The translations under genes were made by a program, and so were the position numbers. Below, piece after piece: positions 34,503-43,986 of a stretch of 64,000 nucleotides of DNA. Under the pieces are notes generated by a model, which saw only the letters and a list, made by a program, of their open reading frames with translations, did no database searches and was not told the DNA's origin. The stretch covers positions 372,001 through 436,000 of the forward strand of contig OZ257133.1 of the NCBI GenBank assembly GCA_965279135.1, read 5' to 3'. The first letter of the stretch is position 1, and every line of letters begins with the position of its first letter. This stretch comes from Croceimicrobium sp965279135. Its GTDB lineage: Bacteria; Bacteroidota; Bacteroidia; Flavobacteriales; Schleiferiaceae.

Positions 34503-35759
34503 ATGAGGATATTCAAATTTGGAGGGGCCAGCGTTAAGGACGCAGAAGGTGTTCGACGGGTTTCTTCTATAATCAATCATTTCTCCGAGGAGGACATTCT
34601 CATTGTAGTTTCTGCAATGGGTAAAACCACTAATGCTCTTGAGTATATAGTTAAGAGCCACCTACAACAAGATTCCAAAAAAACTGAGACCCTATTCCAG
34701 GATTTAAAGGACCAGCATTGGGCAATAATTAAGGTGCTTTTCCCAGACCCCAATTCTCCTATATATGCTGAAATTGAGGATTTGTTTCAGCAGTTGGGAG
34801 CTATTCTTGCTGCTGGACCTAAGGCAGGCTTCAATCAGGTTTATGATCAGATTGTTTCATTTGGTGAACTGCTCTCCACCAAGATCATATCTGCCTATTT
34901 GAAGTCGCAAGGTTTTGATAATCAATGGTTAGATGCACGAAGATTGATTCGAACGGATCAAAACTATCGGGCAGCGCGGGTAGACTGGAATTATACATCT
35001 CACCTGGTTAAGCAGTCTGTTGTACCCGGTAGGTCCTATATTACTCAAGGGTTTATTGCATCTGATGATAATTCTAAGCCTACCACACTGGGGCGCGAAG
35101 GCTCGGATTATACGGCCTCTGTATTGGCTTATATTCTACAAGCCAAGGAGCTCACCATTTGGAAGGATGTTCCAGGAGTATTAAATGGAGATCCTAAAGT
35201 GTTTGAAAAGACACAACTGCTTAGACAAATCAGCTTTCGGGAGGCAATTGAGCTGGCTTTCTACGGAGCTTCGGTAATCCATCCGAAAACCATACAACCA
35301 CTGCAGGAGCGCAGTATTCCTTTAAAAGTGCGGTCCTTCAATGATATTGAATTAGAAGGCACTAAGATATCCGAAGGGGTTCCACTAGAACCTTTCATGC
35401 CTTGCTTTATACGCAAGGATCAGCAGCAATTGATCACCTTGTCAACACGCGACCTAGCCTTTATTGCTGAGGATCACCTTTCTAAGATTTACGAGCTTTT
35501 TCACCGCTATGGATTAAGAGTGAACCTATCTCAGCACTCAGCGATCAGTTCTTCGTTCTGTGTAAATGATGATCCCATTGCGAGTCCACCTTTAATGGAA
35601 GAGCTTAAACAGATTTTTGATGTTCAGGTAATCGGAAACCTGGAACTTTATACTATTCGGCATTATGATGAAGAGGCCTTGTCTGATATTAGAAGCAGAG
35701 GGCGTAAATTGCTGGAGCAAGTAAGTGCTGATACTTACCAAATCGTCATCCGAAAATAA
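34503..35759 (+). CDS. lysC: Aspartate kinase
   Basis: The 418-aa enzyme phosphorylates L-aspartate, the first step to lysine, threonine and methionine. It has KFGGASVKDAEGVRR at the N-terminus, VSAMGKTTNAL, TLGREGSDYTASVLA and KDVPGVLNGDPK. The C-terminal part (about 280-418) contains ACT-like regions for feedback control. It is monofunctional, with no homoserine dehydrogenase. The ATG at 34503 is preferred over an earlier frame because of the promoter box. The next gene starts 1 base after its stop. Confidence 0.94.
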   Translation: MRIFKFGGASVKDAEGVRRVSSIINHFSEEDILIVVSAMGKTTNALEYIVKSHLQQDSKKTETLFQDLKDQHWAIIKVLFPDPNSPIYAEIEDLFQQLGAILAAGPKAGFNQVYDQIVSFGELLSTKIISAYLKSQGFDNQWLDARRLIRTDQNYRAARVDWNYTSHLVKQSVVPGRSYITQGFIASDDNSKPTTLGREGSDYTASVLAYILQAKELTIWKDVPGVLNGDPKVFEKTQLLRQISFREAIELAFYGASVIHPKTIQPLQERSIPLKVRSFNDIELEGTKISEGVPLEPFMPCFIRKDQQQLITLSTRDLAFIAEDHLSKIYELFHRYGLRVNLSQHSAISSSFCVNDDPIASPPLMEELKQIFDVQVIGNLELYTIRHYDEEALSDIRSRGRKLLEQVSADTYQIVIRK

Positions 35760-35760
35760 A

Positions 35761-37449
35761 ATGGCAATACCTGGACCTAAGGATGTTTTCAGAACAGTAA
35801 AGCTTCCCCGTTTAGGGAAGGAGGGATGGTCCAAAGTACTACGTCAACTTACTAAACTACACAGTGTCGAAGAGGCCTTTGCTGAATCTGGAGATCAGCA
35901 GGATAGCCAATTTGTTGATGAAATGCTGCGCGAGTTAGAAGTGAGCTTTCAATATTTTGAGGAGGAGTTTAAAAGGATTCCTGCAACAGGTCCGGTAATC
36001 GTTGTTTGCAATCATCCATTAGCGGGTATAGATGCCCTCTTGTTAATAAAGCTTATTAGCCAGATTCGATCTGATCTGAATATTATTGGTTCAGATTTGT
36101 GGCAAGACCTAAAACCTATCGCCCATTACTGGGAACTTGAAGGGGGAAGTTCCAACAACCTAAGCGAATGCCTTGAACAAGGAAAGGCCGTGGCCGTATT
36201 TCCCGCTAAGGCAGTAAGCAAGAACTACCGTATTTCGAAACTACAATTGGAAGATGGGGAATGGAATGAAAGCATCATTCGTCAGATTGCGGCCGCAAAT
36301 GTTCCGGTAATTCCAATCTTCTTTAAGGCAAATCAGACCTTAATAAACTATCTCGTACAGAGAATGGGCCCCCTGTTCCAGGACTTGAATATTCCTTCCG
36401 AAATTCGGAGTTACAAGTCAAGGCCTGTAACCATCAGGGTAGGTAGGACCATCTATCCTAAGGAACTGGCCCGCTATACGGAAGTCCATGAATTAAGCAG
36501 CTTCTTAAGGCAGCGTGTTTATTTGCTTAGCAATGCGCTTGCTCCGGAATTTCGACTCTTTGGTTTAAAGCGTCCGGCTCAGGCCAAGGATATTGCCAAA
36601 CCAGTAGATAAGTCCGAGATACTTAAGGAAATTGAATACTTGAGGTCTAATGATGCTTTAGTTGAAGAAAAGAGGAATTACCAGGTTTTCTTAACAAAAG
36701 CTAACGAGGTTCCCAATATCCTTCACGAATTGGGTAGGCTTCGTGAAATTACTTTTCGTGCGATCGGAGAAGGATCGAACCTTGCATTGGATTTGGATAC
36801 TTTCGATTACCACTACGATCATTTGATTCTGTGGGATAAGGAAGAGGAACGTCTGGTGGGTGCTTATAGGTTGGCAGTAGGATCGGAAATCTATCCTAAA
36901 TATGGATACAATGGTTTTTATGTAAGTACCCTGTTTCGATTTAAGAAAAAGATTCGACCCATGCTGGCTCGCTCACTGGAGATGGGTAGAGCCTTCATAA
37001 TTCCTGATCATCAACAGAAACCACTTCCACTTTTTGTAATGTGGAATGGAATTAGGGTAGTGATGAGGCGTCATCCGGAATTAGAGTATATCGTGGGTTG
37101 CGCCAGTATCAGTAATAACTTTTCCAAGTTTAGTCGCAATCTCATGGTGGGCTTTTTATTGAAGAATTACGGGGATGCATCTTTAGCCCAGGATATTCGT
37201 CCGCGTAAACCTTATCAGTTAAAACTCAAATCAACGGCCAGAGACTTGGTAATGAATTCAAGCTCCGAGGACCTTCTGCAGTTTGACCGAAGAATTGATG
37301 AAATAGAACCGGGTGATTTGCGATTCCCCCCTTTGATAAAGAAGTATTTACAACAAAAGGCATTAATCGTGTGCTTTAACGTAGATCCTTTATTTAATAA
37401 TTCTCTTGATGGTTTTATGTACATCCATCGAGATAACCTAGAACTTTGA
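35761..37449 (+). CDS. OlsF-like bifunctional acyltransferase (PlsC-like + GNAT N-acyltransferase)
   Basis: The 562-aa protein joins an N-terminal lysophospholipid-acyltransferase-like domain (about 60-270; VIVVCNHPLAGIDALLLI, VAVFPAKAVSK) to a C-terminal GNAT N-acyltransferase domain (about 300-520; EITFRAIGEGSNLALDLDTF, LGRAFI-like EMGRAFIIP, YIVGCASISNNF). This order is that of OlsF, which makes ornithine lipids in Flavobacterium johnsoniae, and of fused GlsA/GlsB-type glycine lipid enzymes. The N-terminal motifs deviate: HPLAGID has five residues between His and Asp, and FPAKA replaces the usual FPEG/FPAG. It begins 1 base after lysC. Confidence 0.85.
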   Translation: MAIPGPKDVFRTVKLPRLGKEGWSKVLRQLTKLHSVEEAFAESGDQQDSQFVDEMLRELEVSFQYFEEEFKRIPATGPVIVVCNHPLAGIDALLLIKLISQIRSDLNIIGSDLWQDLKPIAHYWELEGGSSNNLSECLEQGKAVAVFPAKAVSKNYRISKLQLEDGEWNESIIRQIAAANVPVIPIFFKANQTLINYLVQRMGPLFQDLNIPSEIRSYKSRPVTIRVGRTIYPKELARYTEVHELSSFLRQRVYLLSNALAPEFRLFGLKRPAQAKDIAKPVDKSEILKEIEYLRSNDALVEEKRNYQVFLTKANEVPNILHELGRLREITFRAIGEGSNLALDLDTFDYHYDHLILWDKEEERLVGAYRLAVGSEIYPKYGYNGFYVSTLFRFKKKIRPMLARSLEMGRAFIIPDHQQKPLPLFVMWNGIRVVMRRHPELEYIVGCASISNNFSKFSRNLMVGFLLKNYGDASLAQDIRPRKPYQLKLKSTARDLVMNSSSEDLLQFDRRIDEIEPGDLRFPPLIKKYLQQKALIVCFNVDPLFNNSLDGFMYIHRDNLEL

Positions 37450-37475
37450 GTAAATTAGGCCAACGCCAATGCCTA

Positions 37476-40103
37476 ATGCTCTCAAAACCCTCAAATACTA
37501 TACAGGACTTATTAAGTAACTCCGGATTATTTCTGGAATTAGAACGCTCTGCGCCTTTTGGTTACTGGATTTATGATTTGGAGCAGGATAGCCTTATCCT
37601 GAGTAATTCCTTACGACTCCTACTGTTAGATAAGGATCAAAGCAATGCGCATTTCCGTTCAATGGCACTTGGAGAAATCCAATTGGAGCAATGCATTAGT
37701 CTGTATAAGGCAGGAGTAAAAGAGCTTACCCTTAACTATGTTGGCACCAACCAGGTGTACCGTTTTAAGGCCGAGGTTAGTCAGGCCTATGATTATCCTG
37801 ACCTTCTTCTTATAAAACATCTGGATCAGTTTTTCAGTCCCTTTCCTTCTGATCCTTACAACTATGCCTATCTCATAAAGATTGATCAGGACGGGCTTTA
37901 CAGCTATTCCAGTAAATCGTATTTAGATGTCTTTATAGAAAAGGGCCGGAATATAGTAGGTGATGATGCTCTATTAGACGTGCTTCCTCATAGTCGACAG
38001 GATTGTGCAGAAGCTGCGGGTACTGCAATGGCCAAGCCGGGTTCGACCACCAGGGCTACTTTGGAGAAGCGGGCACCGGATGGTCGAATTCTAACCACAG
38101 CCTGGGAGTTTGTAGCTCTCCCAGAAGGCCTGGATCGCCTCATGCTTTATGCTCGTGGTTACGATGTGTCTAGTCTCAGAAAGGCACAAAAACAAATTCA
38201 TCGCGATCAAAAAGAGCTTGAGATTTTTTTTAATAGTGGCTTAAGTGGTGTAGCTTTCGTGATGTTAGAGGAACCCAGAGAAATTGAGTCCATCGATCTT
38301 AGTGAGGCCGGACTGAAAGCGATGATCTCTCAGTTAAGTATCAGCCGAGTGAATAAGGTCTTTGCTGATCAGATGGGTCTTAGCGGTCCCGATGAGGCTC
38401 TCGGTAGCAAGATATTGGAGATAACCGGAATAGAAGAGGGTTACTATCTGGCTCATTTAAATGAGCTACTCGGAAAGGGTAGGGTGGAGTTTCAAGCCGA
38501 AAAAATCAGACCGGATGGTTCGGCTATTCTTCTGGATCTGCAGCAGGTATTACTGAAAGATGAGGAGGAAAAGCTTTTGGGTCTGCTGATAATGCAGCAG
38601 GATGTCACCGAAAGCATGCGGCATCGCGAGCTATTTATAAATAGTAGTTATCGTCTTAAAAAGCTTACCGAAAGTATTCCCGGAATTGTTTTTCAATTGG
38701 AGGCATGCGATAAAGGTCGCATTAGCTTACCATTCTTAAGCGAAGCTTACGAGCAGACTCAGGTTGATTTGAGTAGGGAGGAGCTCCTTAAAAATCCGGC
38801 ATCGATTTTAGATAAGATCGGGCCAAAAGACTACTCCACAGTACTAGGGTCAATCCTTTATGCATCGCGAAACAAAGAGGAGCTGGATCTCGATTTTCGC
38901 ATTGAAAACAAACTTGGAGAGGAGCAATGGTATCGGGTAAATGCCAGACCAGAACAGGTGGAATCCAATCGCAGTTCATGGTATGGAATTGTACACTCCA
39001 TAGACGCTCAGAAGGAGTTTGAGCAAAAGGAGTTTAAACTGGCTCAGATTGCCAGAAGCACTTCTGACCTGATTTTAGTAGTAGATGCAGAGGGCAGAAT
39101 CGATTGGGTGAATGCATCGGCATCTGAGTATTTCCAGTGGGAACTAGGCGAGGTTCTTAAAAAGAAACCTCATCAATTACTGCATAGTAATGACGATGAA
39201 CCCAAGTTAAAGGAGTTCTTATCAGCTATAGATAACCAAAGAGGTATCAATATCAAATTGAAGTTACAGGCCAGGAATGCGGTACGCTGGCTTCAAGTTC
39301 GAAACAAACCTATTTGGAATGCCAATGGTGAATTCCTTTTCAGTCTTGTAGTAATGCAAGACATTGATCAGGAGGAGACCAAGAACCTGGAAATGGAGTC
39401 CTTGCTAAACCTTACTTCTGAACAGAATAAGCGCTTGCAAAGCTTTACCTATATCATTTCTCACAATATCCGTTCTCACTCGGCCAACCTGCAGGGCTTA
39501 ATAGAAACTATTGAGGCTTCAGAATCGGAGGAGGAGAAGGAGGAGTTATGGTCTTATTTAAAACAGGTGAGCGAGGGATTGGAGTCAACAATAAAGCATC
39601 TGAATCAGATTATAGTAATCAACCAAAGCTTGAATAAGAACAAACAGTGGTTGAACCTGAAGGAGGAGGTTAATAGGGTAATGAAGATTGTAGGTAGGGA
39701 GGTTCAGGCTCTTGAGGCCAGTATCATCATGGATTTTGATCCTGATCAGGAAATACTAGCCGTTAAGGCCTATCTCGAGAGTATTTTAATGAACTTAATT
39801 ACCAATGCATTACGATATCGCCATCCCGAACGTAAGCCAACTATAAAGATTAATTGTAAACGGAAAAAGGGCCTTCTCTTCGTTTACCTGAAAGACAATG
39901 GCCTCGGTATTGACCTCAAGAAACACCGCAATAGGCTGTTTCAGTTGTATCAGACCTTTCATGATAATCCAAATTCTCGTGGCTTAGGCCTCTATATTTT
40001 AAAAAGCCAGGTAGATTCCATGGGTGGCGAGGTAAAGGTTGAAAGTGCGCCTGGTGAGGGCAGTACTTTTAGTTTCGGTTTACCGACAGATATTCAGAAA
40101 TAG
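37476..40103 (+). CDS. PAS-domain sensor histidine kinase
   Basis: The 875-aa cytoplasmic kinase has no signal peptide or membrane helix. Several PAS-like segments precede the kinase core; the last one (about 525-640; ILVVDAEGRIDWVNASASEY) is the clearest. The phospho-acceptor is His663 in TYIISHNIRSHSANLQGLIE, a Bacteroidota HisKA variant, followed by N box ILMNLITNALRYR and G boxes DNGLGIDL and RGLGLYILKSQVDSMGG. No response regulator is adjacent. I chose the ATG at 37476; a TTG at 37446 overlaps the upstream stop and would add 10 residues. It overlaps the convergent gene end by 10 bases. Confidence 0.9.
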   Translation: MLSKPSNTIQDLLSNSGLFLELERSAPFGYWIYDLEQDSLILSNSLRLLLLDKDQSNAHFRSMALGEIQLEQCISLYKAGVKELTLNYVGTNQVYRFKAEVSQAYDYPDLLLIKHLDQFFSPFPSDPYNYAYLIKIDQDGLYSYSSKSYLDVFIEKGRNIVGDDALLDVLPHSRQDCAEAAGTAMAKPGSTTRATLEKRAPDGRILTTAWEFVALPEGLDRLMLYARGYDVSSLRKAQKQIHRDQKELEIFFNSGLSGVAFVMLEEPREIESIDLSEAGLKAMISQLSISRVNKVFADQMGLSGPDEALGSKILEITGIEEGYYLAHLNELLGKGRVEFQAEKIRPDGSAILLDLQQVLLKDEEEKLLGLLIMQQDVTESMRHRELFINSSYRLKKLTESIPGIVFQLEACDKGRISLPFLSEAYEQTQVDLSREELLKNPASILDKIGPKDYSTVLGSILYASRNKEELDLDFRIENKLGEEQWYRVNARPEQVESNRSSWYGIVHSIDAQKEFEQKEFKLAQIARSTSDLILVVDAEGRIDWVNASASEYFQWELGEVLKKKPHQLLHSNDDEPKLKEFLSAIDNQRGINIKLKLQARNAVRWLQVRNKPIWNANGEFLFSLVVMQDIDQEETKNLEMESLLNLTSEQNKRLQSFTYIISHNIRSHSANLQGLIETIEASESEEEKEELWSYLKQVSEGLESTIKHLNQIIVINQSLNKNKQWLNLKEEVNRVMKIVGREVQALEASIIMDFDPDQEILAVKAYLESILMNLITNALRYRHPERKPTIKINCKRKKGLLFVYLKDNGLGIDLKKHRNRLFQLYQTFHDNPNSRGLGLYILKSQVDSMGGEVKVESAPGEGSTFSFGLPTDIQK

Positions 40104-40996
40104 ATTTCTTGAGCTAAACGATAGGTGTTGGCATGCGCCTCAACAATATCCGCTAGTCGTTCACTATAACCACCTCCCATGCTTGTCATTACCGGGATTT
40201 CAGATTCGCGAGCAGTTTCGAAAAGTAAGCGGTCTCGAGATTTACAACCAGCTGTGCTCAAGCCTAAGCGGCCTAGTTTGTCAGTAGCTAAAACATCCAC
40301 ACCGCTTTGAAAGAAAATGAAGTCAGGTTCTAGCTTTTCCAGTAGTTGGCTCAATTCTCTTTCCAGGATTTCCAAATAATTACGATCATCAATACCATCC
40401 GGTAAGGGGATGTCTAAATCACTCTCTTCTTTGTGTAAGGGATAGTTATGTGCTCCATGCATGGAAAAAGTAAATACCCGATCATTTTCTCTCATGATTT
40501 GGGCGGTCCCATTTCCTTGATGCACATCAAGATCGACTACCAGTATTTGTTGGGCTAATTGCTGATCTAAAAGGTAATGCGCAGCAATTGCAATGTCGTT
40601 AAGCAAGCAGAAGCCTTCGCCCCGATCGTAATAGGCATGATGAGTTCCACCTGCGATATTCATCGCAATCCCGTGTTCTAAAGCGTGAAGAGCTCCTTCT
40701 ATGGTACCTTGATTTATCCGGCGCTCCCTTTCTACTAATTCTGTGGAGAGCGGAAAGCCGGTTCTTCGCTCTTCAGATTTGGTGAGTTTTTGGAATTTGA
40801 GTTTATCCCAATAATCTGCACAATGCGTTCGCAGAATCTGTTTTTCGCTTAGTAAGCCCGGTTTGAAAAAGTTTTCATCCCTACAAGTTCCCTCGTATAA
40901 GAGTTGCTCTGGCAAAATGGAATACTTTGCCATTGGGAAGCGATGCCCTTCGGGAAGAGGATGATGGTAAATAGGATCGAAGGCGATCTTTAGCAT
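40094..40996 (-). CDS. Histone deacetylase-like amidohydrolase
   Basis: The 300-aa enzyme belongs to the HDAC/AcuC/acetylpolyamine amidohydrolase family. Conserved features are GGTHHAYYDRGEGFCLLND with the catalytic His pair, ILVVDLDVHQGNGTA with the zinc-binding Asp and His, QSGVDVLATDKLGRL and MGGGYSE. Such enzymes remove acetyl groups from lysines or polyamines. It follows pheT by 6 bases, so it should be co-transcribed with it, and overlaps the convergent kinase by 10 bases. The physiological substrate cannot be told. Confidence 0.92.
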   Translation of the reverse strand: MLKIAFDPIYHHPLPEGHRFPMAKYSILPEQLLYEGTCRDENFFKPGLLSEKQILRTHCADYWDKLKFQKLTKSEERRTGFPLSTELVERERRINQGTIEGALHALEHGIAMNIAGGTHHAYYDRGEGFCLLNDIAIAAHYLLDQQLAQQILVVDLDVHQGNGTAQIMRENDRVFTFSMHGAHNYPLHKEESDLDIPLPDGIDDRNYLEILERELSQLLEKLEPDFIFFQSGVDVLATDKLGRLGLSTAGCKSRDRLLFETARESEIPVMTSMGGGYSERLADIVEAHANTYRLAQEIYF

Positions 40997-41002
40997 TTGG
41001 CA

Positions 41003-43426
41003 CTAACGCAAGCTCGCTCCGTATTGTTTCTCGAGGCTGTTCAAGATTTTAGACATCAACTTCTCAACTTCCTTGTCATTTAAAGTCTTTTCTTCATGAG
41101 CTAAGGTGAAGCTCAAGGCGTAAGACTTCTTATCAGCAGGTAGGTTTTTCCCTTCATAAACATCGAAGAGATTTACTGCTTTCAAAAGTTTACCTCCTGC
41201 CTTGGAAGCAGAGATTGCCAAATCATTATACCTAACAGTGCGATCTACCAGTAAGGCAAGATCACGACGCACTTCCGGGTATTTGGGTAGGTCTTTAAAG
41301 ACGATCTGATTCTTTCGGCTGATTCCAACTAACTCAGTCCAATTCAATTCGGCATAAAAGACTTGATTTTTCAAATCAAATTCCTTGAGAATTTTAGGAT
41401 CGACCAGCCCGAATTCTACCAGTACCTTCTTGCCTCGATGCCAAACCAGACCTTCACTGAAGCCTGTTTTTTCCAGTTCGGATTCCTGAAAACTTTGCAC
41501 GCCGAGTCTTTCCAGAATCAATCTTAGTTTGTTTTTGAGGTGGAAGAAATCACCACCTTCGGCGCCACTTTTCCAATTCTCAGGATTGGCCAAGCCAGTT
41601 AACCAAATGGCTAATTGCTCTGCTTCAACAAATGCTTGTTCTCTCTTACTGTAAATCCGCCCGAATTCATAGAACTTCAAATTTGGACGTTGCCTTTTGC
41701 TATTGTATTCAATAGCTTCCAGACCACCAAAAAGCATGGATTGGCGCATAACTCCCAAATCCTGACTAAGTGGGTTGAGCATTTCTACGCTCAGTTCTGG
41801 CTTGAACCCAAACTTCTCATAATAAGACCCCTTGGTTAGGGAATTATTCATCATTTCATGATAGCCATTAGCGCTGAGTAAGTCGGATATAAGCTCTCTC
41901 TCCCTGGCATCATCACTAGGGTCTTCTTTAGCGACGGCAATCCGCATCGGACCATCATAGGGCACCGCGTTAAATCCGTAGATGCGTAAAATCTCCTCTA
42001 CAATATCCGCTTCTCTTTGCACGTCCTGACGATAGGAAGGGACTTCAAGAAGTAGGGTTTGATTCGTCTCTGCTTTAATCTTAATATCCAGGGATGCCAA
42101 AATTTCCTTGACCTGATCCGTCAGAATATCAGCACCGATTAAGCTGTGCATCCGCTCCAAGTTTAAGCTTACCTCAAAGTTTTCCAGCTTTATAGGATGT
42201 TCATCGGCAATAGGCATTGATACTTCACCTCCGGCAATTTCCTGAATCAGGGTTACGGCTCTTTTTAAAGTGTATTCCGTCATTTCCGGATCAACCCCTC
42301 TTTCATAACGGAAACTGGAGTCGGTGTTTAAGCCATGGCGCTTGGCGCTTTTACGGATATGAACCGGATCGAAGTAGGCCACTTCTAAAAAGACATTACT
42401 GGTTTCGGAACTAACTCCGGAGTTCAGGCCACCATAAACTCCAGCTAAGACTAAAGGACGTTCCGCGTCCCAAATCATTAAGTCTTTTTCACTTAGCTCT
42501 AATTCTCCGCCATCAAGGGTGGTGAAGCTTTGTCCTTCCTGAGCATTTTTTACAACTATTCGATCACCTGCAATTTTATCTGCATCAAAAGCATGCAAAG
42601 GATGCCCAGTTTCGTGAAGAATATAGTTTCCTATGTCTACAATGTTGTTTACCGGATTTAGTCCAATTGCCCTTAGCCTATTTTGAATCCAGGCCGGAGA
42701 TTCATCAACTTTTACTCCAGTAATGGAAACACCCATATAGCGATAACAGGCCTCGGGGTTCTCAATAGAAACCGCGACGGGTCTGTCCTTGCGTACTTGT
42801 TGAAATGAGGATATAGAAGGAAGTGACAATTCCAGATTCTTATGACCAAATCGTAGGAGAGCCGCTCTTAAGTCTCGGGCTACTCCAAAATGACTCATTG
42901 CATCTGTTCGGTTGGGAGTGAGGCCAATTTCAATAACGTGGTCACTCTCGATCTGGAAGTATTCAGCTGCTGGTTGCCCAACCTTAGCATCTGGATCTAG
43001 TACCATGATCCCGTCGTGGTCAGCACCTAGTCCAAGTTCGTCTTCGGCGCAAATCATACCTTCCGAAAGCTCGCCACGCAGTTTGCTCTTCTTAATGGTA
43101 AAGGATCCTTCCTCGGTAAAGATTTCAGTACCTACTGTTGCAACCGGAACCTTTTGCCCCTCGGCAACATTTGGTGCACCACACACAATTTGTACGGCCT
43201 TTTCCGCACCGATATTTACCTCAGCTACTTTTAATCGATCGGCGTTTGGATGTTGACGGGTGCTTAAAACCTCACCGATAACTACACCCCGAAGACCTCC
43301 TTTGATGGTATCAATTTGCTCCAGCCCCTCTACTTCTAGACCTGTATCAGTAAGATATTCAGCTGCTTTTTCTGGACTAAGATCTAGGTTGAGATAGTCT
43401 TTCAGCCATTTATAGGAAATCTTCAT
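41003..43426 (-). CDS. pheT: Phenylalanyl-tRNA synthetase beta subunit
   Basis: The 807-aa beta subunit pairs with PheS to charge tRNA-Phe. From the N-terminus: EMAP-type tRNA-binding domain (about 40-150; QHPNADRLKVAEV, VCGAPNVAEGQKVPVA), B3/B4 editing domain (about 210-390), B5 domain (about 405-470), the catalytic-like core and a C-terminal anticodon-binding FDX-ACB domain (about 715-807; YPEVRRDLALLVDR). pheS is not in the window, so the subunits are unlinked here. A -7 box 20 bases upstream gives it its own promoter. Confidence 0.97.
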   Translation of the reverse strand: MKISYKWLKDYLNLDLSPEKAAEYLTDTGLEVEGLEQIDTIKGGLRGVVIGEVLSTRQHPNADRLKVAEVNIGAEKAVQIVCGAPNVAEGQKVPVATVGTEIFTEEGSFTIKKSKLRGELSEGMICAEDELGLGADHDGIMVLDPDAKVGQPAAEYFQIESDHVIEIGLTPNRTDAMSHFGVARDLRAALLRFGHKNLELSLPSISSFQQVRKDRPVAVSIENPEACYRYMGVSITGVKVDESPAWIQNRLRAIGLNPVNNIVDIGNYILHETGHPLHAFDADKIAGDRIVVKNAQEGQSFTTLDGGELELSEKDLMIWDAERPLVLAGVYGGLNSGVSSETSNVFLEVAYFDPVHIRKSAKRHGLNTDSSFRYERGVDPEMTEYTLKRAVTLIQEIAGGEVSMPIADEHPIKLENFEVSLNLERMHSLIGADILTDQVKEILASLDIKIKAETNQTLLLEVPSYRQDVQREADIVEEILRIYGFNAVPYDGPMRIAVAKEDPSDDARERELISDLLSANGYHEMMNNSLTKGSYYEKFGFKPELSVEMLNPLSQDLGVMRQSMLFGGLEAIEYNSKRQRPNLKFYEFGRIYSKREQAFVEAEQLAIWLTGLANPENWKSGAEGGDFFHLKNKLRLILERLGVQSFQESELEKTGFSEGLVWHRGKKVLVEFGLVDPKILKEFDLKNQVFYAELNWTELVGISRKNQIVFKDLPKYPEVRRDLALLVDRTVRYNDLAISASKAGGKLLKAVNLFDVYEGKNLPADKKSYALSFTLAHEEKTLNDKEVEKLMSKILNSLEKQYGASLR

Positions 43427-43445
43427 GCCGTGATTTTGAAAGCGG

Positions 43446-43453
43446 CAAAGTTA
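43446..43453 (-). promoter_or_regulatory. -7 promoter box of pheT
   Basis: On the minus strand TAACTTTG, an exact TAnnTTTG match, is followed by CCGCT. It lies 20 bases upstream of the pheT ATG, just after the stop of the thioredoxin gene. Confidence 0.6.
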
Positions 43454-43460
43454 AGTTCTC

Positions 43461-43985
43461 CTATTCAGTTTTTAGAATTACTGATTGGTAGTTTTTCTTG
43501 TACTGATCGAAGGGTTGTTCTTTGTGATGATCTCCCGCCAGATAGGTGATCACTTGCTCGAAAGATTTTGGGTCCATATAGCCAGGAACCGGCTGGATAA
43601 CCTTCATTTCTTCATCCAGATAAACGATAGTAGGATAGGATAGTTGACCATTTGCTAAAACCGCCGCAAGTTCATTATAACCCTTTCTTCCGTTTTTGAT
43701 GTATTTGAAGTCTTGACCTAGAAAACGAACCGTGTCCTTTGTTTCTGCATTGAACTTTACAGCGTAGTAGTTCTCATTTACATACGCTACGATTCCGGGG
43801 TGCTGAAATGTGGCTTTATCCATTCTCTTGCACCAGCCGCACCAATCAGTGTAGAGGTCTACAAACACCTTTCTTGGCTCTTCCGCTTGAGCGGCCTCTA
43901 ATTCTTCGAAGCTGAGCCAATTAATTTTATCCTGGGCCTGGAGGCTTCCTCCAAGAAGTGCGATTAATAAGAGTACTTTCTTCAT
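43461..43985 (-). CDS. Secreted thioredoxin-family protein
   Basis: The 174-aa protein has a signal peptide (MKKVLLLIALLGGSLQAQ) and a thioredoxin domain with the redox pair Cys49/Cys52 in DWCGWCKRMDKATF and the cis-proline in LSYPTIVYLD. The WCGWC active site resembles DUF255/thioredoxin_7-type proteins that act in the periplasm as reductants. It starts 1 base after the NusG/UpxY-like gene, so the two form an operon. The client protein is unknown. Confidence 0.9.
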   Translation of the reverse strand: MKKVLLLIALLGGSLQAQDKINWLSFEELEAAQAEEPRKVFVDLYTDWCGWCKRMDKATFQHPGIVAYVNENYYAVKFNAETKDTVRFLGQDFKYIKNGRKGYNELAAVLANGQLSYPTIVYLDEEMKVIQPVPGYMDPKSFEQVITYLAGDHHKEQPFDQYKKNYQSVILKTE

Positions 43986-43986
43986 T

